Assembly: GCF_014198245.1 (NCBI RefSeq)
Contig: NZ_JACIHE010000003.1
Span: 62,001-126,000, forward strand
Length of the DNA: 64,000 bases
Source of the DNA: Bradyrhizobium sp. cir1
GTDB lineage: Bacteria > Pseudomonadota > Alphaproteobacteria > Rhizobiales > Xanthobacteraceae
Direction of reading: 5' to 3'
Below are positions 17,496 through 25,602 of the stretch, piece after piece. The translations under genes and the position numbers were made by a program. Within the stretch, counting starts at the first letter, position 1, and every line of letters begins with the position of its first letter. Under the pieces are notes generated by a model. That model did not search any database, was not told the DNA's origin, and saw nothing but the letters and a program-made list of their open reading frames with translations.

Positions 17496-18374
17496 CTATT
17501 TCGCGAACTCCCGGATCGCTTCCACCACGGCTGCCGGCACTTCCTGCGCCACACAGTGCCCGGCACCCTCGAAGACCGCCGTACTGACGTGCGGAATCAG
17601 CGACACGGCGCGTCGTGCCATCTCCTTGTAGATCGGCCCGGACTTCACAGCAGTCATGACGCGGACAGGGCAGTCGATCTCGGCGAGCCCTCCAAACGGA
17701 TTGCCGCGGGCATCGCCAGCGTAAACCTGCTCGATCGCCTCACAGATCGGACGCAGCATCGCCGACTCGGTCTCCGGCGTGCAGCGAAGCCGGACCCGGC
17801 CTTCGTCGAGCGGCACGAAGCCGTGTTGCACATAGGCCCGGAGCGCGGTCTCGGTCCAATCCGCAAACGTCGGCGCAGAGCGGTAGCGCTCGAACACGGC
17901 ATCGGCACTGTCGAACTCGGCCCGGCGGCGCAGCGTGCCCTCCACGAGGGCCAGGGATTCCTCGCTCAATGTCCCGGAGCGCGCCGCGCGCGGGTCCATC
18001 ACGGTCGGCTCCATCACGAACAGGCGTATGAAGCGTCCGGGCAAGCGTTTCGCCGCGACCAGAAGATCGGTCGCGCCCGCGCTGTGGCCGACGCCGTAGA
18101 TCTCGTTCAGGTCGAGCGCGTCAACCACCCAGCAAAGGTCATCGGCAAAATCCAGGAAATGGTAGGACTCGGCTTTGTGGCTGGCGCCATGACCACGGCG
18201 GTCGAGCGCATAAACGGTGTAGGTCGACGCAAGCTCGCGCGCGACCTCGTCCCAGACATCGGCAATGAAGCCGGTGCCGTGCACGAGGAGCGCGGGCGGT
18301 TTTCCGCTCTCGCCCCATTGCAACATGGAGATCTGCGCGTCGGCGGGACCGATTGAAAAGCGGTGACTGATCAT
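17496..18374 (-). CDS. Alpha/beta hydrolase
   Basis: 292 residues. The oxyanion motif is VHGTGF and the nucleophile elbow is GVGHSAGA (Ser98). The acidic residue is probably in the ESLALVEG to VMTAVKSG region, and the catalytic His is in GAGHCVAQE near residue 272. It resembles the broad esterase / haloperoxidase-like / epoxide-hydrolase-like group; the substrate cannot be assigned. Twelve bases separate it from the start-distal end of the GMC oxidoreductase gene upstream on the same strand, so the two are probably cotranscribed. Confidence 0.83.
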   Translation of the reverse strand: MISHRFSIGPADAQISMLQWGESGKPPALLVHGTGFIADVWDEVARELASTYTVYALDRRGHGASHKAESYHFLDFADDLCWVVDALDLNEIYGVGHSAGATDLLVAAKRLPGRFIRLFVMEPTVMDPRAARSGTLSEESLALVEGTLRRRAEFDSADAVFERYRSAPTFADWTETALRAYVQHGFVPLDEGRVRLRCTPETESAMLRPICEAIEQVYAGDARGNPFGGLAEIDCPVRVMTAVKSGPIYKEMARRAVSLIPHVSTAVFEGAGHCVAQEVPAAVVEAIREFAK

Positions 18375-18386
18375 GGCGATGCGATG

Positions 18387-20006
18387 CTACTTCGCATCCT
18401 CCAGGATCATCGTCGCCCCCTTCTCCGCAATCATCGCTGTCGGCGTGTTGGTGTTGCCCGAGGTGATGGTCGGCATGATCGAGGCATCGACCACGCGCAA
18501 TCCGCTGAGACTGTAGAAGCGCAGGCGTTCGTCGACCACGGCCATCGGGTCGTTCGCCGCACCCATCTTCGCCGTGCCGACGGGATGGAAAATGGTCGTG
18601 CCGATATCGCCGGCGGCCTTCGCGAGCGAGGCGTCGTCGTCGCCGACGGAGGGGCCGGGCAGATATTCGCTGGGGTGATATTTTGCCAGTGCCTTCTGCT
18701 GCATCAGGCGCCGCGTGGTGCGGATGGCGTCGGCGGCGACCTGGCGGTCGTCGTCGGTCGACAGGTAGTTCGGCGCGATGATCGGCTTCTCATCAGGCGT
18801 TGTCGCGCGCAGCCGCACGGTGCCGCGCGAGGTTGGCTGCAGATTGCAGGCGCTCACCGTGATCGCGGGGAAGCGGTGCAGGGGATCGCCGAACTTGTCG
18901 AGCGACAGCGGCTGCACGTGGAACTGGATGTTGGCGCGCGCACGCGTCGAATCGGAGCGCGTGAAGATGCCGAGCTGCGACGGCGCCATGGTCAGGGGCC
19001 CACGGCGGCGGAAAGCGTAGTCGAGCCCCATCAGGCCGCGGCGGAACAGATTGTAATAGGTTTCGTTCAGCGTGCGCACGCCCTCGACCTTGTAGATCGC
19101 CCGCTGCTGCAGATGATCCTGCAGATTGCGGCCGACGCCCGGCTTGTCCATGACGATGTCGATGCCGAGCGGCGACAGCCAGTCGGCAGGCCCGATACCG
19201 GAGCGATGCAGCACCTGCACCGAGCCGATCGCGCCGGCCGAGAGGACAACCTCGCGCTTTGCACGCGCTTCAATGATCTCGCCGTTCTGGATGAAGCGCA
19301 CGCCGACGGCGCGGCCCTGCTCGATGATGAGACGGTCGACCAGCACGTGCTTCTCGAGTCGCAAATTGGGGCGGTTCAGCGCGGGCTTGAGGAAGCCGCG
19401 CGCCGAGGACCAGCGCCGTCCGCGCTTCTGATTGACGTGGAAATAGCTGGTGCCTTCGTTGTCGCCGGTGTTGAAATCCGGGATGCGCTTGATGCCCATT
19501 TCTTCCGCGGCATCGCCCACGGCATCAAGAACGTCCCAGGACAGCCGCGGTGCCTCGATGCGCCAGCCGCCGCCGGCGCCGTGATGTTCGCTTGCACCGA
19601 GGAAGTGGTCCTCCAGTCGTTTGAACAGCGGCAGCACGTCATCATAGCCCCAGCCGGCCATGCCGAGCTGACGCCAGTGATCGTAATCGGCGGCCTGTCC
19701 GCGCATCGAGATCATGGCGTTGATCGCCGAGCAGCCGCCGATCACCTTGCCGCGGGGATAGGCCAGCGCCCGGCCGTTCAGGCCTGGCTCGGCCTCGGTC
19801 TTGAACATCCAGTCCGAGCGCGGATTGCCGATCGCGAAGAGATAGCCGACGGGAATGTGGAACCAGATCCAGTTGTCGTCGCCGCCCGCTTCGAGAATGA
19901 GCACCCGATTGCGGGAATCTGCCGAGAGCCGGTTGGCGATGATGCAGCCCGCCGTGCCGGCGCCGACGACAATGTAGTCAAATTCACCTTCGAGCCGTCT
20001 CGGCAT
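18387..20006 (-). CDS. GMC-family FAD oxidoreductase (choline dehydrogenase-like)
   Basis: 539 residues. The N-terminal dinucleotide fold has VVGAGTAGC (about 14-21). GMC signature 1 is near YPRGKVIGGCSAIN, signature 2 is near SAGAIGSVQVLHRSGIG, and the C-terminal catalytic His-Pro is in FHPVGTAKMG. Such enzymes oxidise alcohols on FAD and pass electrons to oxygen or a quinone. Substrates in Bradyrhizobium range over choline, polyethylene glycols and alkanols, so specificity is open. It is divergent from the M20 amidohydrolase, with a 175-base gap, and probably shares a transcript with the alpha/beta hydrolase. Confidence 0.9.
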   Translation of the reverse strand: MPRRLEGEFDYIVVGAGTAGCIIANRLSADSRNRVLILEAGGDDNWIWFHIPVGYLFAIGNPRSDWMFKTEAEPGLNGRALAYPRGKVIGGCSAINAMISMRGQAADYDHWRQLGMAGWGYDDVLPLFKRLEDHFLGASEHHGAGGGWRIEAPRLSWDVLDAVGDAAEEMGIKRIPDFNTGDNEGTSYFHVNQKRGRRWSSARGFLKPALNRPNLRLEKHVLVDRLIIEQGRAVGVRFIQNGEIIEARAKREVVLSAGAIGSVQVLHRSGIGPADWLSPLGIDIVMDKPGVGRNLQDHLQQRAIYKVEGVRTLNETYYNLFRRGLMGLDYAFRRRGPLTMAPSQLGIFTRSDSTRARANIQFHVQPLSLDKFGDPLHRFPAITVSACNLQPTSRGTVRLRATTPDEKPIIAPNYLSTDDDRQVAADAIRTTRRLMQQKALAKYHPSEYLPGPSVGDDDASLAKAAGDIGTTIFHPVGTAKMGAANDPMAVVDERLRFYSLSGLRVVDASIMPTITSGNTNTPTAMIAEKGATMILEDAK

Positions 20007-20061
20007 TCTGCTTCCACCCGGATGGTTACTTAACGTTCCGTCCTAATAGGCAGACCCGCCC

Positions 20062-20080
20062 GGCCGGGACAAGCCCGGCC
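20062..20080. repeat. GC-rich hairpin in divergent promoter gap
   Basis: GGCCGGG-ACAAG-CCCGGCC lies between the GMC oxidoreductase and M20 genes. It resembles a short repeat common in Bradyrhizobium intergenic DNA; no T-run follows. Confidence 0.4.
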
Positions 20081-20181
20081 ATGCCCGTTCGTCAGGGCCA
20101 GGCCCCGATCCCGGGGAGTTGGGTGGACTGACGCTTGCATGGTAGACAGTCCTGTATTCCCAACAAAGCTCGAGACCCTCC

Positions 20182-21354
20182 ATGCCCATCGTGAACCGTG
20201 TCGCCGACCTCCAACCCGATATTCAGGCCTGGCGCCGGGACATCCATGAGCATCCCGAACTGCTGTACGACGTCCATCGCACCGCAGCATTTGTCGCCGA
20301 CCGGCTGCGCGAGTTCGGCTGCGATGAGGTCGTGACCGGCCTTGGCCAGACCGGCGTGGTCGGCGTGATCAAGGGCAGCAAGCCGGCCGGCGAGGGGCTC
20401 AAGGTGATCGGCCTGCGCGCCGACATGGACGCGCTCCCGGTCGAGGAGCAGACCAACCTGCCTTACGCCTCCAAGAACCCGGGCAAGATGCACGCCTGTG
20501 GCCATGATGGCCACACAGCGATGCTGCTTGGCGCTGCCCGCTATCTGGCCGAGACCCGCAACTTCGCCGGCGATGCGATCGTGATCTTCCAGCCCGCCGA
20601 GGAGGGCGGCGCCGGCGGCGCGGCCATGGTCAAGGACGGCCTGATGGAACGCTTCGGCATCGAGCAGGTCTACGGCATGCACAATGGCCCGGGCATTCCG
20701 GTCGGCTCGTTCGCGATCCGGCCGGGCCCGATCATGGCGGCGACCGACGAGGTCGACATCATGATCGAGGGCCTCGGCGGCCATGCCGCGCGTCCGCACA
20801 AATGCATCGATTCCGTGCTGGTCGGTGCACAGGTGATCACGGCGCTGCAGTCGATCGTCGCGCGCAGCGTCGATCCGCTGGAATCGGCCGTGATCTCGAT
20901 CTGCGAATTCCACGCCGGCAATGCCCGCAACGTCATTCCGCAGACCGCGACGCTGAGGGGCACTATCCGCACGCTGTCGCCGGAGGTGCGCAAGCTGGTC
21001 GAGAAGCGCGTGCACGAGGTGGTGGCGGGCGTGGCGCAGATCACTGGCGCCAAGATCGACCTGCGCTACAAGCGCAATTATCCCGTCGTGAACAACCACG
21101 CCGCCGAGACCGAGGTGGCGCGGCGTATTGCGAAGCAGGTCGCAGGGGAAGCCAACGTGCACGAGATGCCGCCGCTGATGGGCGGCGAGGATTTCGCCTA
21201 CATGCTGGAAGCGCGCCCCGGCGCCTTCATCTTCTGCGGCAACGGCGACAGCGCCGGCCTGCATCACCCCGCCTACAATTTCAACGACGAGGCGATCGTG
21301 TTCGGCACATCCTACTGGGTCAAGCTGGTCGAGGAATCGCTGGCGGCGTCTTAA
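20182..21354 (+). CDS. M20 family amidohydrolase / aminoacylase (hippurate hydrolase-like)
   Basis: 390 residues. Metal and catalytic motifs are GLRADMDALP, MHACGHDGHTAML, QPAEEGGAGG and GGEDFAYML. A dimerisation domain occupies about 185-300 (GLGGHAARPH). The family hydrolyses N-acyl amino acids such as hippurate in the cytoplasm. The start ATG 20182 follows a purine-poor leader but matches the family N-terminus (ADLQPDIQAWRRDIHEHPEL). It is divergent from the GMC oxidoreductase and followed by a palindromic repeat. The exact substrate is unknown. Confidence 0.9.
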   Translation: MPIVNRVADLQPDIQAWRRDIHEHPELLYDVHRTAAFVADRLREFGCDEVVTGLGQTGVVGVIKGSKPAGEGLKVIGLRADMDALPVEEQTNLPYASKNPGKMHACGHDGHTAMLLGAARYLAETRNFAGDAIVIFQPAEEGGAGGAAMVKDGLMERFGIEQVYGMHNGPGIPVGSFAIRPGPIMAATDEVDIMIEGLGGHAARPHKCIDSVLVGAQVITALQSIVARSVDPLESAVISICEFHAGNARNVIPQTATLRGTIRTLSPEVRKLVEKRVHEVVAGVAQITGAKIDLRYKRNYPVVNNHAAETEVARRIAKQVAGEANVHEMPPLMGGEDFAYMLEARPGAFIFCGNGDSAGLHHPAYNFNDEAIVFGTSYWVKLVEESLAAS

Positions 21355-21365
21355 GGCCGGCTCTT

Positions 21366-21520
21366 CACTTACCTCGCCCCGCTTGCGGGGAGAGGTCGGA
21401 ATGCGCGCGTAGCGCGGATTCCGGGTGAGGGGGACTCTCCGCGAGTCCGTCTCTTACCGTGATCGCGGAAGCAGCCCTCACCCCAATCCTCTCCCCGTAA
21501 GAACGGGGAGAGGGAGAGCA
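21366..21520. repeat. Palindromic repeat family D, copy 1
   Basis: About 155 bases bounded by CTCGCCCCGCTTGCGGGGAG on the left and the CTCTCCCCGTAAGAACGGGG hairpin on the right, with an inner hairpin near CTCTCCGCGAGTCCG. The same modules, in opposite order, occur at 58126-58270. Confidence 0.85.
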
Positions 21521-21527
21521 GAGGTGC

Positions 21528-23156
21528 TCAGAAGATCCGCGAGAAGATCACGTAGAGCGTGGCCGACAGCATGATCGCGCAGGGCAGCGTCAGCACCCAG
21601 GCCATCAGCAGGTTGCGGATGGTGGACCATTGCAAGCCCGAACCGTTCGCCGCCATGGTGCCGGCGACGCCCGACGACAGCACATGCGTGGTCGAGACCG
21701 GCAGGCCGAACACGTCGGCGGCACCGATCGTGGCCGCGGCCACGAGCTCGGCGGAGGCGCCCTGCGCATAGGTGAGATGGGACTTGCCGATCTTCTCACC
21801 GACCGTGATCACGATGCGCTTCCAGCCGATCATGGTGCCGAGGCCGAGCGCGATGGCGACCGCGATCTTCACCCAGTTCGGGATGAACTTTGTGGCGGCA
21901 TCGAGCGAGCCCTTGTAGGCGTTGAGGGTCGCGATCTCCTCCTTGTTGAGATCGTTCTCCTTGTCCTTCATCAGGAAGCGGATCGCTTCCGAGGTCAGGT
22001 ACATGTCGTTGCGGGTGTTGCCGACGGCTTCCGCCGGCACCTTGTTCAGCGTGCCGTATTTGGCAACCTGGTCGCCGACGTCCTTCACCAGCACAGCGAG
22101 CGAGGGATAGGTGCCTTCATTGATGTGATGCAGTGCGATGTACTGGGTCACCGCCGGACGGGGATCGCCGGTGATGCTGTGGCCGGCGCCCTTGGCCGAG
22201 ATCACCCTGGCGGCGGCGTCCGAGGTCTTCTGGAACTGGGCGACCTGGGATTCCGGTAGCGCGCGGTTGAGCGCGTAGGCGGTCGGCACGGTGCCGATCA
22301 GGATCAGCATGATCAGGCCCATGCCCTTCTGGCCGTCATTGGAGCCGTGCGCGAAGCTGACGCCGGTGCAGGTCAGGATCAAGAGGCCGCGGATCCAGAG
22401 CGGCGGCGCCTTGTTGCCTTCGGGCGCAGCATAGAGGGCCGGGTTGCGCACGATGAACTTGAGCACGAGCAGCAGCACGGCGGCGCAGGCGAAGCCGACC
22501 AGCGGCGACAGCAGCAGCGCGTAGCCGATCTCGGTGGCCTTGCTCCAGTCCACGCCCGAGGTGCCGTCGCGGCCGCGCATGACGGCGTTGGCGATGCCGA
22601 CGCCGATGATCGAGCCGATCAGCGTGTGCGAGGAGGAGGCGGGCAGGCCGAAGAACCAGGTGCCGAGATTCCACAGGATCGCGGCGATCAGCAGCGCGAA
22701 CACCATGGCGAAGCCGGCGCTGGAGCCGACCTGGAGGATCAGCTCGACCGGCAGCAGCGAGACGATGCCGAAGGCGACCGCGCCGGAGGACAGGAGCACG
22801 CCGAGGAAGTTGAAGAAGCCCGACCACATCACGGCGACTTCAGCCGGCAGCGAATGGGTGTAGATCACGGTCGCGACCGCATTGGCGGTGTCGTGAAAGC
22901 CGTTGACGAACTCGAAGCCGAGCGCGATCAGCAGCGCGACGAACAACAGGATGTAGGGCAGGAAGGTCGTGACCTTGGTGCCGGTGGCATTGACGTCGAC
23001 ATAGATGCTGTAGGCGACGAACAGCAGGCCCGCGGCGAGGATGCCGAAGAACAGGATCATCGTCAGCGGGTTGAAGCCCTTGTCGAGATTGGGCCGTGAG
23101 GCCGGCTGGATCGGCGCGGGATCGGCTACCGCGCGGTCGAATGCTACATCGGTCAT
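21528..23156 (-). CDS. pit: Inorganic phosphate transporter, PiT family
   Basis: 542 residues, about twelve hydrophobic helices. The PiT signature appears twice, as FEFVNGFHDTANAVATVIYT in the N-terminal half and VFGLPVSTTHVLSSG in the C-terminal half; DGQKGMG is a further conserved segment. It takes up phosphate as a metal-phosphate complex with protons across the inner membrane. Residues about 305-410 form a long soluble loop, as in the large PitA class. The gene is monocistronic, with no regulator (PhoU-like Pit accessory) next to it. Confidence 0.92.
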   Translation of the reverse strand: MTDVAFDRAVADPAPIQPASRPNLDKGFNPLTMILFFGILAAGLLFVAYSIYVDVNATGTKVTTFLPYILLFVALLIALGFEFVNGFHDTANAVATVIYTHSLPAEVAVMWSGFFNFLGVLLSSGAVAFGIVSLLPVELILQVGSSAGFAMVFALLIAAILWNLGTWFFGLPASSSHTLIGSIIGVGIANAVMRGRDGTSGVDWSKATEIGYALLLSPLVGFACAAVLLLVLKFIVRNPALYAAPEGNKAPPLWIRGLLILTCTGVSFAHGSNDGQKGMGLIMLILIGTVPTAYALNRALPESQVAQFQKTSDAAARVISAKGAGHSITGDPRPAVTQYIALHHINEGTYPSLAVLVKDVGDQVAKYGTLNKVPAEAVGNTRNDMYLTSEAIRFLMKDKENDLNKEEIATLNAYKGSLDAATKFIPNWVKIAVAIALGLGTMIGWKRIVITVGEKIGKSHLTYAQGASAELVAAATIGAADVFGLPVSTTHVLSSGVAGTMAANGSGLQWSTIRNLLMAWVLTLPCAIMLSATLYVIFSRIF

Positions 23157-23252
23157 GTGGACGCCCCTTAACTTTCAGGTAAGGGTATTGTCCGCGATGG
23201 ATTTGAAGGCTGGATGACAAGCGCTGGTTGAAAAGCGTTTTCTCGCCAGTAT

Positions 23253-24647
23253 TTAGGCGGCGCGCGCGGATTTCCTCTGCAGGCCGGCGGCGATCTTCAG
23301 GTCTTCGACAAAGCGCTGATATTCCAGCACCTTGGCCTCCGGGTCCGGCAGCCGCAGCAGATAGGACGGGTGCACCGTCACCAGCGCCTTGCGGCCGTCG
23401 GGGAGGTCGATCAGCCGGCCGCGGTTCTTGCCGATTGGGGTGATCTTGCCGAACACGCTCTGCGCTGCAGTTGCGCCCATCGCGACAATGAGATCGGGCT
23501 GGATTGCCGAAACTTCCCGCTCATACCATTGTCGGCACGCCCTGATCTCCGGCGTGTTCGGCTTCTGGTGCAGGCGGACCTTTCCGCGCGGCACAAATTT
23601 GAAGTGCTTCACCGCGTTGGTGACATAGACCTTCTTGCGGTCGACGCCGGCCTCCTCCAGCGCGCGGTCGAGCATCTGGCCGGCCGGGCCGACGAAGGGG
23701 TGGCCGGCGAGGTCTTCCTTGTCGCCGGGCTGCTCGCCGACCAGCATGATGTTGGCGTTCTTCGGACCCTCGCCGAACACGGTCTGGGTCGCGTCCTTGT
23801 AGAGATGGCAGGCGCGGCAATGGGCGGCTTCCTCGCGGAGCGCTTCGAGATCGTCGGCAGCAGTCTTGCGTGTCATCGGAGCCTCCGGCCGCTGGACGAT
23901 GCGTCCGCCGGTCCAGCGTTCGGCGTCAGCGAGCAGAGGTCCAAGTATCGATGCGTCCTCGAGGTTCCTCTGGCGTTTCACCGGCGCTTCGGTCGTCGTC
24001 AGCCGGTCGGGTTGGAAATGGCGCCGCCAGGTTTCTTCCAGGCGGCCGGGGGGCGGCCGCTCCGTTCGGCTGATCCCCGGCGTGAATGAGATCGCGTGGC
24101 CGTCCCAATGGGCACAAACGTCAGGCGTGAGGATGGACCAGGGCATGTCGGCAAAACGACGCGCAAAGAACGGCGCGGCGAACGCGACGATATGATGCTC
24201 CGGCTCAAACCAGGCGGCGTAATGCGCCTTCTGCTCGCGCCCGATCTCGCGGAAGCGGACGAGATCGCGCATTCGCTGCGCATCGCGCTGCACCGCGCCT
24301 GCCATCGTGGTTGCCTGCGCTACGTCGGGATCACTCATCGTTGCGAGCAGGTCGTGATCGGCCTTCAATCGCCAGAGCAGGCGATAGAGCAGAGCAAAAC
24401 GCTCGTCGTCGCGATGCAGGATCGCGATGCGGGCAAGCTCGATGAAATTGGCCGGCACGGTGAACGTGCTCTCGGTTTCGATCGGCGGAAGGCTCGGCGC
24501 TTCGGACAGGCCGGGTCCCGGGTCTTTCGTTTGGCCTTGCACGTGCCACACCACGTCCGCCGGGGCGACGTGGTGCAGCGCGAATGCGCGTGCGGCTTTG
24601 CGCCAGCCGTCGAAATCGGTCTCACTGTCCAGGGTGATGAGGTACAT
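23253..24647 (-). CDS. UdgX-type uracil-DNA binding protein fused to a DUF4130-like domain
   Basis: 464 residues, two-part. Residues 1-250 resemble the TIGR03915 / DUF4130 DNA-metabolism domain. Residues 270-455 are a uracil-DNA glycosylase superfamily domain with GEQPGDKED (304-312), HPFVGPAGQMLD and the C-terminal VTVHPSYLLR. A loop, PRGKVRLHQKP, carries His360 at the position of the UdgX histidine that forms a covalent bond with the abasic sugar after uracil excision. Cys277 and Cys280 (CRAC) are iron-sulfur ligand candidates. It is divergent from imuA, and a perfect LexA box lies between, so it is probably SOS-regulated. Confidence 0.88.
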   Translation of the reverse strand: MYLITLDSETDFDGWRKAARAFALHHVAPADVVWHVQGQTKDPGPGLSEAPSLPPIETESTFTVPANFIELARIAILHRDDERFALLYRLLWRLKADHDLLATMSDPDVAQATTMAGAVQRDAQRMRDLVRFREIGREQKAHYAAWFEPEHHIVAFAAPFFARRFADMPWSILTPDVCAHWDGHAISFTPGISRTERPPPGRLEETWRRHFQPDRLTTTEAPVKRQRNLEDASILGPLLADAERWTGGRIVQRPEAPMTRKTAADDLEALREEAAHCRACHLYKDATQTVFGEGPKNANIMLVGEQPGDKEDLAGHPFVGPAGQMLDRALEEAGVDRKKVYVTNAVKHFKFVPRGKVRLHQKPNTPEIRACRQWYEREVSAIQPDLIVAMGATAAQSVFGKITPIGKNRGRLIDLPDGRKALVTVHPSYLLRLPDPEAKVLEYQRFVEDLKIAAGLQRKSARAA

Positions 24648-24732
24648 GGCACACGAATCCTATTGATTCCGCTCATGAATCCGACAGAGCGCCAATTCGA
24701 TTGACTCTCTGGCCGTCGTTAGCTTTATATTA

Positions 24733-24747
24733 GAACATATCATGAAC
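24733..24747. promoter_or_regulatory. LexA (SOS) box, GAAC-N7-GAAC
   Basis: GAAC at 24733-24736 and again at 24744-24747, separated by seven bases, match the alphaproteobacterial LexA operator exactly. It lies 67 bases before imuA and 86 before the UdgX-type gene, so it can repress both directions. Confidence 0.88.
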
Positions 24748-24813
24748 AAATGAGCCAGCCGCAGGTTCTTATTTTTGAGAACCTCGGCAATCATCTCTGA
24801 AGGAGCGGCGTAT

Positions 24814-25602
24814 ATGAGCGGCGCACGCATCAGCGCGCTTGCGACCTTGCGCGGCCAGATCGAGCGCATCGAGACCGCGGAGGTCGTGCATCAGCACGAG
24901 CGCATTGCGCTCGGCCATGGCGAGATCGACAGCGTCTTGAAGGGCGGGCTCGCGCGCGCGTCGGTCCACGAGATATTTTGCGAAGGGCGCCAGGGCGCGA
25001 CCGCGACGGGGTTTGTCATGGGCCTTGCGGGACGCGTGAGCGCGCGTCGGCCGCTGCTGTGGGTGCGGCAGGATTTTTCGGAAATTGAAACCGGTGCACT
25101 GTCGATGAGCGGGCTCGCCGAGTTCGGCCTCGATCCGCGCCGCGTGGTGATGGTGCGCGCGGCTGATGTCGAGAGCGCGCTGCGCACCTCGGCCGATGCG
25201 CTCGCCTGCGATGCGCTCGGTGCCGTCGTGCTCGAGCTCTGGGGCGAGATCAGGCAGTTCGATCTCGTGGCGAGCCGCAAGCTGACGCTGGCCGCGCAAG
25301 GTTCGGGCGTCACCGGTCTGATGCTGCGCATGGCCGCGCAGCCGCTGCCTTCGACCGCGGAGACGCGATGGATGCTGCGCGCGGCGCATTCGCCGCCGGG
25401 CCCGTTGTGGAGTGCCTGGGGCGCGCCGCGCATCGATGCCGAGCTCTTGCGCAATCGTCATGGCCCGTGCGGCCGGTGGATCATGGAATGGAATTGTGAT
25501 GAGTGCCAGTTCAGTGAACCCTCGACGTATTCTCAGCCTGTGGCTGCCGCGCCTGCCCATCGACCGGATCCAGCGGTTCCTTGGCAGCGCCGGACTGCAT
25601 AA
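24814..25602 (+). CDS. imuA: ImuA, accessory protein of the SOS mutasome
   Basis: 262 residues from ATG 24814, preceded by GAAGGAG. ImuA is a RecA-like protein (SulA/RecA fold without intact Walker motifs) that works with ImuB and DnaE2 in damage-induced mutagenesis. Family segments include VHEIFCEG, RRPLLWVRQDF, GLDPRRVVMVRA and DALGAVVLELWGE. The C-terminus (from about residue 229) overlaps the imuB start by 104 bases in another frame, more than usual for this cassette; an earlier ancestral stop or later imuB start is possible. A LexA box lies directly upstream. Confidence 0.92.
   Translation: MSGARISALATLRGQIERIETAEVVHQHERIALGHGEIDSVLKGGLARASVHEIFCEGRQGATATGFVMGLAGRVSARRPLLWVRQDFSEIETGALSMSGLAEFGLDPRRVVMVRAADVESALRTSADALACDALGAVVLELWGEIRQFDLVASRKLTLAAQGSGVTGLMLRMAAQPLPSTAETRWMLRAAHSPPGPLWSAWGAPRIDAELLRNRHGPCGRWIMEWNCDECQFSEPSTYSQPVAAAPAHRPDPAVPWQRRTA

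Noticed and set aside
18363..20033. A 556-codon plus-strand frame opposite the GMC oxidoreductase
   Set aside because: The minus-strand gene has the complete GMC motif set, and the plus frame has no recognisable domain.
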